Assembly: GCA_900767505.1 (NCBI GenBank)
Contig: CAAFZG010000123.1
Coordinates: 1 to 6,314 of the forward strand
DNA length: 6,314 nt
Direction: 5' to 3'
Source of the DNA: Methanomassiliicoccales archaeon
GTDB taxonomy: Archaea; Thermoplasmatota; Thermoplasmata; Methanomassiliicoccales; Methanomethylophilaceae
The translations under genes were made by a program, and so were the position numbers. The notes under the pieces were generated by a model. It searched no databases, had not been told where the DNA came from, and saw only the letters and a list, made by a program, of their open reading frames with translations. Of the stretch, positions 1 through 5,684 are shown piece by piece (positions within the stretch are counted from its first letter, which is position 1; every line of letters starts with the position of its first letter).

Positions 1-92
1 ACCAGTGAAAAACTAAAATTTATACCAGTGAAAAACTAAAATTTATACCAGTGAAAAACTAAAATTTGTACCAGTGAAATATTACATTTTAT
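1..92. repeat. 23-bp direct tandem repeat array, four units, open at left edge
   Basis: Four head-to-tail 23-bp units lie at 1-23, 24-46, 47-69 and 70-92. Each begins ACCAGTGAAA and ends in an A/T tract. Units 1 and 2 are identical, unit 3 differs at one base (TTTAT to TTTGT), and unit 4 keeps ACCAGTGAAA but has a diverged second half ending ATTTTAT. Because unit 1 starts at base 1, the array probably continues outside the window. Junctions 1/2, 2/3 and 4/spacer carry an AAATTTATA- or ATTTTATAA-like sequence resembling an archaeal TATA box behind an A-rich stretch. There are no unique spacers, so this is not CRISPR. An operator or promoter array for the downstream ATPase gene is inferred, not shown. 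Confidence 0.9.
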
Positions 93-153
93 AATGCTGG
101 CTATATTAAAAACTGTACAAGTGAAAAATTAAATATTATATTAGTGATTAATA
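93..153 (+). repeat. decayed in-phase continuation of the 23-bp repeats up to the ATPase start
   Basis: After a 24-nt stretch (93-116) with little similarity to the unit, a recognisable copy returns at 117-139 (ACAAGTGAAAAATTAAATAT), and the beginning of another (ATTAGTGATTAATA) sits at 140-153. The spacing stays at 23-24 nt throughout, so the whole leader of the ATPase gene seems to be built from this unit. Similarity falls toward the gene, which suggests that older copies lie next to the coding sequence. Confidence 0.6.
129..140 (+). promoter_or_regulatory. TATA-box-like element of the ATPase gene
   Basis: TTAAATA at 129-135, running into TTATA at 136-140, sits behind an A-rich stretch (GTGAAAAA) that could act as the BRE. 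Its centre (about 132) is 26 nt upstream of the ATG at 158 and 23 nt upstream of the GTG at 155, so transcription would begin at or next to the start codon. The same heptamer occurs in the transporter promoter near 5685-5691 on the minus strand. This element lies inside a decayed 23-bp repeat copy (117-139). Confidence 0.5.
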
Positions 154-157
154 GGTG

Positions 158-1456
158 ATGGTCACTTATCTGCCTCGTATTGTAGATGGGATTCTGAATA
201 ATAAGCTCTCCAAATCTGGTGCTGTATTGATAGAGGGTCCAAAATGGGTGGGTAAGACGCGTTCTGCTGAGAATGTATGTCGCAGTGCATTCTACATAGA
301 GGGCTATGAGCAGGCAGAGCGTATAAGAGGCGCGCTAAACGGCGATTCATACGTTTTAAAGGGGGATATTCCAAGGCTCATCGATGAGTGGCAGGTTGTT
401 CCAGCCATTTGGGATAAGGTTAGGTTTGCGGTAGATCATCGTGACGGTCCAGGACAGTTCGTACTGACAGGGTCATCGGTACCTCTAGAGGAAGCAACTC
501 TGCATAGCGGTGCGGGAAGATTCGCCATCGTAAAGATGAGGACAATGAGTTTGTTCGAATCCAAAGAATCCAATGGAACAATCCGTCTCAGGGATTTGTT
601 CGATGGAACTGCTCAGGATTCCATGACAGAGCTTACTCTGGATGGGATTGCACATGCTATAGTTCGTGGAGGTTGGCCCAAAGCCGTTACGGAGGATAGC
701 GGCAGCGATCCAGGATATTACGTTAAAGAATACCTCAACATCGTAATGGGTTCGGATATGAATCGGATGCTTTACAATTCTTTGTCAGAAAGGGAGGAAA
801 CTGGGAGGAAGCGTGAGGGGAAGGTGAGATTGGTCACTGATAGGATCATCCGTTCGATATCACGCAACATCTCCACTTCTGTGAATTACAAAACCATTCT
901 GAGAGATGTCAACGCACAGGATAGTCTGATCTCCGAGCCGACTCTGAGGAAGTATATACTCGTTCTAGAGAGGATGTTCATATTGGAAAATCTCGAAGCA
1001 TGGAACAATCATATCCGTTCCAGGACGACACTTGTCAAATCCGCCAAGTGGAACTTCACGGATCCCTCTATAGCTGCTGCAGCTCTATCCATAGGGGAGG
1101 AGAAGCTTCTCAGGGACTTCGAGTCGATGGGACTGTTGTTCGAGTCGATGTGTCTCAGGGATGTCAGAATTTATTCGGAACCCCTCGGAGCCGAGGTCTT
1201 CTATCTTCGCAACGACAACGGATATGAAGTGGATTTCATCGTGCAGTCCTCGGACGGCAGATGGGGTGCCTTCGAGGTGAAGCTCGGGGATAGCCAATAT
1301 GATGACGCCGCCAGGAATCTGCTCAAGCTCAGGGAGTTCGTCGACACATCGAGGTGCGGAGAACCCTCATTCCTGGCGATCCTCACAGGAATGCCATATG
1401 GATACACTCGTGATGATGGGATCAAGGTCGTTCCTATAGGCTGTCTCAGGGATTGA
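158..1456 (+). CDS. AAA family ATPase with C-terminal DUF4143 (PD-(D/E)XK-like) domain
   Basis: The predicted product is a 432-aa cytoplasmic P-loop ATPase of the AAA_14/DUF4143 type, which is often present in many copies in archaea and gut bacteria and whose role is unknown. The Walker A motif is GPKWVGKT (residues 27-34). Walker B is RLIDEWQ with D76-E77, a sensor-like LTGSS lies at about 103-107, and GAGRF with R121 followed by MRTMSLFES is the conserved run after it. The C-terminal half carries E357-V-D359 and AFEVKLG with E373 and K375, the E/D...ExK pattern of the restriction-nuclease-like DUF4143 fold, so both halves look intact. Length is normal for the family. I chose ATG 158 because it lies 26 nt from the TATA box and MVTYLPRIVDG is a usual family start; GTG 155 would add one residue. 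It has no co-directional partner. The start region is more AT-rich than the end. Any nuclease or mobile-element function is inference. Confidence 0.93.
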   Translation: MVTYLPRIVDGILNNKLSKSGAVLIEGPKWVGKTRSAENVCRSAFYIEGYEQAERIRGALNGDSYVLKGDIPRLIDEWQVVPAIWDKVRFAVDHRDGPGQFVLTGSSVPLEEATLHSGAGRFAIVKMRTMSLFESKESNGTIRLRDLFDGTAQDSMTELTLDGIAHAIVRGGWPKAVTEDSGSDPGYYVKEYLNIVMGSDMNRMLYNSLSEREETGRKREGKVRLVTDRIIRSISRNISTSVNYKTILRDVNAQDSLISEPTLRKYILVLERMFILENLEAWNNHIRSRTTLVKSAKWNFTDPSIAAAALSIGEEKLLRDFESMGLLFESMCLRDVRIYSEPLGAEVFYLRNDNGYEVDFIVQSSDGRWGAFEVKLGDSQYDDAARNLLKLREFVDTSRCGEPSFLAILTGMPYGYTRDDGIKVVPIGCLRD

Positions 1457-1482
1457 GCCGATGGTTACCTCGCAGTGACTAT

Positions 1483-1504
1483 GTCCCTACAGTAACTGTG
1501 TGAC
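1483..1504. terminator. imperfect palindrome downstream of the ATPase gene, possible terminator
   Basis: GTC, then ACAGT, then one A, then ACTGT, then GAC forms an imperfect dyad with its centre at 1494, about 38 nt after the ATPase stop codon. A T-rich tract (GTTTCTGTTT, 1511-1520) follows, so it may end the ATPase transcript. The perfect stem is only 5 bp with a one-base centre, so a protein-binding dyad or chance are equally possible. Confidence 0.25.
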
Positions 1505-1543
1505 CCGTAAGTTTCTGTTTGATACTATTACTCTGCTGGTTTT

Positions 1544-1818
1544 ATGTATCTAGCAAGGGCGAAGCCGGCAGCTTTCGAGGAGTGGTACGCATGGGTGACA
1601 GTCCAGGGATGTGACGAGATAGTGAAACGTGCGGAGAGGTTCAAGCAGAAGGTCGACAGAATACTCACACGGTTCGCCACAAAGTGAACAACGGCGTGGC
1701 CGAGGGAATCAATTCCAAGATCCAGAAGACCAAGGATGCCGCCTACGTATATCCGAACCTGGACCGTTTCGCCTCCATGTGCATGTTCAGGTTCGGTAAC
1801 CTGGCCATCTCATTCTGA
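1544..1818 (+). pseudogene. ISL3-family transposase, C-terminal remnant with frameshift
   Basis: Two adjoining reading frames together give about 90 residues resembling the C-terminus of an ISL3-type DDE transposase. Frame 1 (1544-1687) reads FEEWYAWV...KRAERFKQKVDRILTRFATK and stops. Frame 2 (1684-1818) continues with VNNGVAEGINSKIQ, then AAYVYPNLDRFASM and FRFGNLAISF. The NG.AEG.NSKIQ block carries the family's last catalytic acidic residue. Adding one base near 1684 would fuse the frames into ATKVNNGVAEG, so a single-base deletion is the likely lesion. Full-length members are around 400 residues or more; everything before frame 1 is missing, and a TGA in that frame lies at 1520-1522. I see no clear terminal inverted repeats or target duplication, so the element is dead and truncated. 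The family assignment rests on motif recognition. Confidence 0.75.
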
Positions 1819-1859
1819 AAGACTGTGATGTCGCTTCGGACAGAGATAGCTCTATACAG

Positions 1860-1914
1860 AGGACTTTACCGGCACTGGTACGTGATGTCCTCAATGCGCG
1901 GCCGTACAGGCCGC
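1860..1914. repeat. two adjacent short inverted repeats
   Basis: AGGAC (1860-1864) pairs with GTCCT (1887-1891), with TACC (1867-1870) and GGTA (1877-1880) nested inside. Directly after it, GCGGCC (1898-1903) and GGCCGC (1909-1914) form a perfect 6-bp stem around a 5-nt loop. The octamer GTGATGTC occurs twice as a direct repeat (1825-1832 and 1882-1889). These lie just beyond the transposase relic. They may be remains of the insertion-sequence end, a structured transcript, or chance. Confidence 0.35.
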
Positions 1915-1950
1915 AATATGATCGAGCGAAGCGAACGTCAAAAAGAACTC

Positions 1951-1998
1951 TTCTAGAATGGATGGCAGGGACTTCAGACCGAGTCATCCACTCTAGAA
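1951..1998. repeat. 14-nt inverted repeat with 20-nt loop
   Basis: TTCTAGAATGGATG (1951-1964) and CATCCACTCTAGAA (1985-1998) are inverted copies with 13 of 14 positions matching. The loop contains GACT (1970-1973) and AGTC (1982-1985), which could extend the stem inward. Six T residues (2011-2016) follow 12 nt later, and another perfect small hairpin, GCAAC/GTTGC, sits at 2020-2032. No coding frame explains the region. Possible readings are a terminator for forward transcription, a remnant of a small non-autonomous element, or a structured RNA. None is proven. Confidence 0.6.
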
Positions 1999-2054
1999 CT
2001 TGGAGTGCCATTTTTTCAGGCAACAGGGTTGCAGGGGTTCCGTCCGACCGACAT

Positions 2055-2064
2055 GATTTAAAAG
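2055..2064 (+). promoter_or_regulatory. TATA-box-like element upstream of the 34-aa ORF
   Basis: GATTTAAAAG is centred 24 nt upstream of the ATG at 2084, which would give a leaderless transcript. The identical decamer recurs at 4089-4098 next to the Sel1 gene start. Confidence 0.45.
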
Positions 2065-2083
2065 ATGATCCAGATTCCAGAGC

Positions 2084-2188
2084 ATGGATCAGAAGATCTC
2101 CAAACAGGACAAGATCGTCAACTTCATGCCTACCCTGGCGCTGTTGGCTGTCGCCGTCGCAGGACTGCTCATGGCCTTCGTCATCTGA
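2084..2188 (+). CDS. small single-pass membrane protein, 34 aa
   Basis: This short ORF encodes a polar, lysine-rich N-terminus (MDQKISKQDKIVNF, residues 1-14) followed by one continuous hydrophobic helix (about residues 15-34, MPTLALLAVAVAGLLMAFVI) that ends at the stop. It would be a membrane-inserted peptide with its charged end probably cytoplasmic. I do not recognise the family. Support comes from the sharp polar/hydrophobic division, frequent C or G at third codon positions as in the neighbouring genes, a TGA stop, and a TATA-like box centred 24 nt upstream of the ATG, which suits leaderless expression. No clear Shine-Dalgarno is present. It lies between the transposase relic and the convergent Sel1 gene. 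It may be a stress or regulatory small protein or a fortuitous ORF; conservation would decide. Confidence 0.5.
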   Translation: MDQKISKQDKIVNFMPTLALLAVAVAGLLMAFVI

Positions 2189-2204
2189 AGACCATCAATC
2201 GGAT

Positions 2205-2240
2205 TTTAAAACAAAAAAGAAGGGAGGGAAAACCCCTCCC
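2205..2240 (-). terminator. hairpin and T-tract terminator of the Sel1-repeat gene
   Basis: GGGAGGG (2222-2228) and CCCTCCC (2234-2240) form a perfect 7-bp stem with a 5-nt loop. On the minus strand it is followed by a T-rich run (TTCTTTTTTGTTTT, plus-strand 2207-2220). It begins 12 nt after the Sel1 stop codon. In the forward direction only a weak TGTTTC follows, so it serves mainly minus-strand transcription, although it may also slow the convergent 34-aa ORF transcript. Confidence 0.75.
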
Positions 2241-2251
2241 TGTTTCAGCCA

Positions 2252-4066
2252 TCAGGCGTTCTGGTTCTTCTTCTGTGTGTTGAGGAGCCTTTCCGCCGCT
2301 TCGTTGCCCTTGGATGCGGCCTTCTTGAGCCAATCCATGGCGACATTCTTGTCCGCTTCGACACCGACTCCGTCGAGGTAGCAGCGACCGACGATGAACA
2401 TCGCGTCCTTGTCGCCGGATTCCGCAGCCTTGAGGTAGCTGTCGAACGGGGATTCCTCGGCCTTGAAGACGATCTTCTCGCCGGTGGCCTCTTCGACGAT
2501 CTGTCTGGAGAGGATGTGTCCGAGCTCGGCGGCACGCCTGTACCAGTTGAGGGCTTCCTTCTCGTCCTTGTCGGTACCGATTCCGTTGGCGAAACAGTAT
2601 CCGGTGTAGTACTGGCAGATGGCGTTGTCGTTCTTGGCGCCTTCCATGAACCATTTGAATGCATCGGCAGGGCTCTTCTTGACGCCGTCGCCTTCGAAGT
2701 ATGCGTAGGCCACATGGTACTGGGATTTTCCGAATCCGTTCTCTGCGAGCTTGAGGTGCATCTCGAAGGCCTTCGCGGAATCCTTCTTGACTCCGCGTCC
2801 TTTGGAATATGCCTCCGCGATGGAGAACTGGGCTTTCATGTAGTTGTCCTCGGCGGACCTGTTCAGCCATGCGAAAGCCTGCTCGTCGTCCTTCTTGACG
2901 CCTCTTCCGAGGGAGTATGCGGTTCCGACGTTGAAGCATCCGAGGGAGTTGCCGTTGGCCGCGGACATGAGGTAGTACCTGAGTGCGGACCTGCCGTCCT
3001 TCTTGAGTCCGGATCCCTTCGTGTAGTTGTCTCCGGTGATGAGCTGCGCATATCCGTCGCCGAGGTCGGCCGCCCTCTTGAACCAGAGTGCGGATTCCTG
3101 GCCGTTCTTCTTGACCTGTTTGCCCTTGGCGAACAGCTGGCCGAGCATGATCATGGCATCTGTCTGTCCGAGGTATGCGGCTTGGTTGAGGAGCTCTACT
3201 CCGGTCTCCCTGTTCTTGTCGACGCCGATGCCTCCGAGGCAGCATCTGGCGATACCGTAGATGCCGTCCCTGCTGCCCCTTCCGGCAGCTGCATAATACC
3301 ATGAATAGGCATAGCAAGCGTCCTTCTCGGTCCCGATGCCGTCCATGTAGCACCTTCCGAGGTTGTACATGCCGACGGGCGAGCCCGCAGATGCCATCCT
3401 GCCGTAGAGGGCGAAGGCTCCTGCCTGGTCCCTCTCGGTGCCGGTGCCGTACTCGTAGCACTCTCCGAGCGTCACGGAGGCGGGGTCGAACCCGTTGTCG
3501 GACATCGCCTTGAGCATCTCGATTCCCTTGGCGCGGTCACGTCCTGTTCCGGTCCCGTTGAGGATGCAGAGCGCCTTCCTGTAGGAGGCGTACTCGTGTC
3601 CTGCTTCGGCCGCTTTGCCGTAGAGGGCGAAGGCGGATGCGGGATCGCAATCGGTTCCGTCGGCAAGTTCCTTGAGTCTCGCGAGGATGAACTCCGCGTC
3701 GGGGTCCTCCTCTGTGGCGTGGGACTGGAAGTATTCATACACTGTACCGTCGTCAGGCGTGTCGTGCGCTTGGTAACGGTCGATCAGAGTCCTGTATGCG
3801 TCGAGGTTGCCTTTGATAGCCGCGCGGAACAACCACATGTCCCCCTCGGCGTCATCCTTGGCAACGACGATGCCGTTGGCGTTGCAGAATCCCACCACGA
3901 ACTCCGCCACGGGGTGACCCATTCTGGCGGCGCGGAGGTACCATTCCATCGCCTTGGAATCGTCGGCGTCTACGCCTTCTCCGATCGCAAACCTCTGACC
4001 AAGCTCGAAGCAGGATTGCACGTTCCCTGCTTCAGCTTTGGAAATCAACTGCTCTAAGGTTTCCAT
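2252..4066 (-). CDS. Sel1-repeat (SLR) protein, 604 aa, about 14 repeats
   Basis: The protein is an alpha-alpha superhelical solenoid of the Sel1-like/TPR class, probably a cytoplasmic scaffold for protein-protein contacts. There is no signal peptide or membrane segment. Nearly the whole chain, from about residue 14, is 36-residue units of the form G..A.Y.LG..Y..G.GV.KD...A..W...AA. Examples are GSPVGMYNLGRCYMDGIGTEKD and the KGRGVKKD, GDGVKK and GIGTDKD turns in the later units. I count about 14 recognisable units. One strongly degenerate unit (around GNLDAYRTLIDRYQ) is near the N-terminus. Before the final unit there is an irregular linker (about residues 530-555, ATGEKIVFKAEESPF) that breaks the periodicity. 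The start METLEQLISKAEAGN fits the first unit and lies 28 nt from a TATA box. No enzymatic domain is attached, so the partner is unknown. It appears to be monocistronic. Confidence 0.95.
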   Translation of the reverse strand: METLEQLISKAEAGNVQSCFELGQRFAIGEGVDADDSKAMEWYLRAARMGHPVAEFVVGFCNANGIVVAKDDAEGDMWLFRAAIKGNLDAYRTLIDRYQAHDTPDDGTVYEYFQSHATEEDPDAEFILARLKELADGTDCDPASAFALYGKAAEAGHEYASYRKALCILNGTGTGRDRAKGIEMLKAMSDNGFDPASVTLGECYEYGTGTERDQAGAFALYGRMASAGSPVGMYNLGRCYMDGIGTEKDACYAYSWYYAAAGRGSRDGIYGIARCCLGGIGVDKNRETGVELLNQAAYLGQTDAMIMLGQLFAKGKQVKKNGQESALWFKRAADLGDGYAQLITGDNYTKGSGLKKDGRSALRYYLMSAANGNSLGCFNVGTAYSLGRGVKKDDEQAFAWLNRSAEDNYMKAQFSIAEAYSKGRGVKKDSAKAFEMHLKLAENGFGKSQYHVAYAYFEGDGVKKSPADAFKWFMEGAKNDNAICQYYTGYCFANGIGTDKDEKEALNWYRRAAELGHILSRQIVEEATGEKIVFKAEESPFDSYLKAAESGDKDAMFIVGRCYLDGVGVEADKNVAMDWLKKAASKGNEAAERLLNTQKKNQNA

Positions 4067-4089
4067 CGGTGCTACAATTCACTCATGGG

Positions 4090-4098
4090 ATTTAAAAG
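4090..4098 (-). promoter_or_regulatory. TATA-box-like element of the Sel1-repeat gene
   Basis: On the minus strand this reads CTTTTAAAT, with its centre about 28 nt upstream of the ATG at 4066, implying a very short or absent 5' leader. The core TTTAAA is self-complementary, and the plus-strand decamer GATTTAAAAG is identical to the one before the 34-aa ORF, so weak forward initiation is also conceivable. Confidence 0.5.
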
Positions 4099-4130
4099 GT
4101 AGTCGGTCGTGTGCACTGGCAGATGCGGTG

Positions 4131-4214
4131 ATGACCGTAGCCGTTCCTCATGCGAAGGAGTGGCAATGCGACTTCGTACTGTTCGACTCACAGACCGGGG
4201 TGCGCATCGGATGA
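4131..4214 (+). CDS. doubtful 27-aa ORF in the Sel1/transporter spacer
   Basis: The ORF reads MTVAVPHAKEWQCDFVLFDS followed by QTGVRIG and a TGA stop. Its composition is protein-like and the frame is open upstream to about 4108. A GGTGAT stretch that resembles an archaeal Shine-Dalgarno overlaps the ATG rather than preceding it. The nearest TATA-like box (4089-4098) is about 37 nt upstream, farther than for the other genes here. It could be a small gene, a relic of a longer one, or chance. I recognise no family. The rest of the spacer (4215-4349) shows only small inverted repeats (GATCG/CGATC at 4323-4340) and no T-rich terminator for the transporter. Confidence 0.2.
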   Translation: MTVAVPHAKEWQCDFVLFDSQTGVRIG

Positions 4215-4349
4215 AAATGGAAGTGGACACATGTGGCCCGTCCTTCCCACGTCTGATGGAAGGAGGTCGCTGCCGTGTCGACAGGGCATCTCTGCAAAGG
4301 AGGCCCCCGAGGCCAGGTCCGGGATCGTCGTCGTGCGATCAGGCACTTC

Positions 4350-5660
4350 TCATTCTATCGAGTCCAGTCCGATTGGTTCCTGATCGGGTCTCTTCTCCAC
4401 GGAGAGGAACACCAGCACGACGGCGACGGCCGAGAACGCGGTCATTATCGTCCAGAGGCAGGAGAAGTTCTCCAGGGAGTACGTCGTCCCGATTATGAGC
4501 CCGGATATCGTCGTGCATATGCTCGCTCCGAGGAACAGGAATATGTTGGCCCCGGAGACGGCGGTGCCTGATATGGCGGTCGGGAACCATTCTCTGATCT
4601 GGGTGAACGTTAGCGTCATGAAGCCTCCGAAGAATCCGAAGAGGAAGCTCACGGCAGACCAGAAGATGTAGCTGTCCACCCTGCCCGCGAACACTGTTAT
4701 GATAATCCATATGGCTGTGAACACGGCGGTGCCGACGAGCATCGTAGTGCGTTTGGACCTGACTATCCCGCGGGTCGTCAGTGCGCCGATCATGACCGTG
4801 CTCAGGATCTTCCCGATACCGAGAAGGGTCATCATCCATGATGCGGATATGACGAAGTCGTAAACGTTGTTGAAGTAGGTCACGGCCCAGGTGCCCTGGA
4901 ACGTCATGATGGTGCCATATATCAGGAAGTATGCGAGGGCGCAGGTCCAGAACTTCCTTCCGCTCCCGAAGACGATCCTCAGTCCCCTGAGGACGGGTAT
5001 CCTTGCGGACGAGTCCTCGGAGATGGGGGTGCCGTGCAATTCGAACTCCATATGCTCGACGGACGGGAGGCCCCTGTCCTTGGGATGGTCGCGGACGAAC
5101 AGCAGGCACAGGATGGCGAGCATCAGGGTAACGGCCCCGAGGATGAGGAACACATCTCTCCATCCGACCGCATCCGCCAGGAGGTGGAGAGGTCCGCTGG
5201 CGGCGATGGCCCCGACATTACCCACGGCAATGACCACTCCGGTGAGCACTGCGAAGTCCCTGTTGGGGAACCAGACCGATATTATCTTCATCAGGGGGAT
5301 GTAGACCACGGCCATTCCGGCTGCGATCATCATCTTTCCGATGATCATCAGCTCGAAGCTCTGGCCGGCGAACGTGATGAACGAACCCACGGACGCCAAT
5401 GTGAGGAATATGGTGCTGGACATGCGCGGTCCGATACGATCGGCCAGCAGTCCGCTCGGGATCTGCATGGCCGTGTAGGTCCAGAAGTACACCGAACTGA
5501 GGATCCCCACAGATCCGCCGACCTCCGCGATGATGTCGGTTCCGACTATCCCTACCGAGAGCCTTTGGAAGTACACGAAGAAGTATGCTGTTGCGAGGAT
5601 CATGAAGGCCAATAGAGCGTAGTTCCTAAGCCTTGCCGGGTCTCTGTTGCAGTCCGTCAC
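4350..5660 (-). CDS. major facilitator superfamily (MFS) transporter, 436 aa
   Basis: This is an integral membrane secondary transporter with the usual MFS length and about 12 hydrophobic helices in two halves. The halves are separated by a polar central loop (about residues 190-232, RDHPKDRGLPSVEHMEFELH and following). The first helix contains YFFVYFQR (26-33). The stretch SSVYFWTYTAMQIPSG (55-70) leads into the signature loop 2-3 motif A, GLLADRIGPR (70-79), with D74 and R75. The second-half equivalent (GALTTRGIVRSKRT) is degenerate. The pattern resembles sugar-phosphate or organic-anion symporters (COG2271-like), but the substrate cannot be read from the sequence. Translation begins at GTG 5660, supported by a TATA box 28 nt upstream and an immediate polar N-terminus before helix 1. 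The gene follows the PQ-loop gene by 78 nt in the same direction but has its own promoter signal, so co-transcription is uncertain. Confidence 0.95.
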   Translation of the reverse strand: MTDCNRDPARLRNYALLAFMILATAYFFVYFQRLSVGIVGTDIIAEVGGSVGILSSVYFWTYTAMQIPSGLLADRIGPRMSSTIFLTLASVGSFITFAGQSFELMIIGKMMIAAGMAVVYIPLMKIISVWFPNRDFAVLTGVVIAVGNVGAIAASGPLHLLADAVGWRDVFLILGAVTLMLAILCLLFVRDHPKDRGLPSVEHMEFELHGTPISEDSSARIPVLRGLRIVFGSGRKFWTCALAYFLIYGTIMTFQGTWAVTYFNNVYDFVISASWMMTLLGIGKILSTVMIGALTTRGIVRSKRTTMLVGTAVFTAIWIIITVFAGRVDSYIFWSAVSFLFGFFGGFMTLTFTQIREWFPTAISGTAVSGANIFLFLGASICTTISGLIIGTTYSLENFSCLWTIMTAFSAVAVVLVFLSVEKRPDQEPIGLDSIE

Positions 5661-5684
5661 GTTCGGGGTGTTCTGCCCAGGTAG

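Noticed and set aside
1..92. Possible CRISPR array
   Set aside because: Units abut directly with no unique spacers, the 23-bp unit is A/T-rich, and no cas gene is present.
1819..2083. tRNA or other standard RNA gene in the spacer
   Set aside because: No T-arm (GTTCRANNC) with matching acceptor stem on either strand, and no rRNA, SRP or RNase P signature recognised.
1962..2381. 139-aa plus-strand frame starting inside the inverted repeat
   Set aside because: It runs through the inverted repeat, the 34-aa ORF in another frame, the terminator and the antisense end of the Sel1 gene; no coherent protein features.
2516..3304. 262-aa open frame on the plus strand opposite the Sel1 gene
   Set aside because: It is an antisense shadow: its translation mirrors the repeat period, is rich in V/G/E/L and has no recognisable fold; it has no promoter of its own.
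2181..3461. 426-aa open frame on the minus strand overlapping the Sel1 gene
   Set aside because: It is a shifted frame of the Sel1 repeats, with an arginine/glutamine-rich, low-complexity translation and no family signature; the 108-nt periodic coding sequence keeps several frames open.
4128..4134. GTGATGA, a perfect C-box for a C/D sRNA
   Set aside because: No D box (CTGA) lies within the following 60-70 nt; the first is near 4252, too far for an archaeal C/D guide RNA.
4109..4498. 129-aa plus-strand frame spanning the spacer and the transporter end
   Set aside because: It is an arginine/serine/proline-rich translation typical of a G+C-rich shadow, and half of it is antisense to the MFS gene.
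4339..5163. 274-aa minus-strand frame inside the transporter gene
   Set aside because: The H/R/D-rich translation without hydrophobic segments is an out-of-frame reading of the MFS gene.
5034..5615. 193-aa plus-strand frame opposite the transporter
   Set aside because: It is rich in D/H/E/R, has no domain and lies wholly antisense to a well-supported gene.
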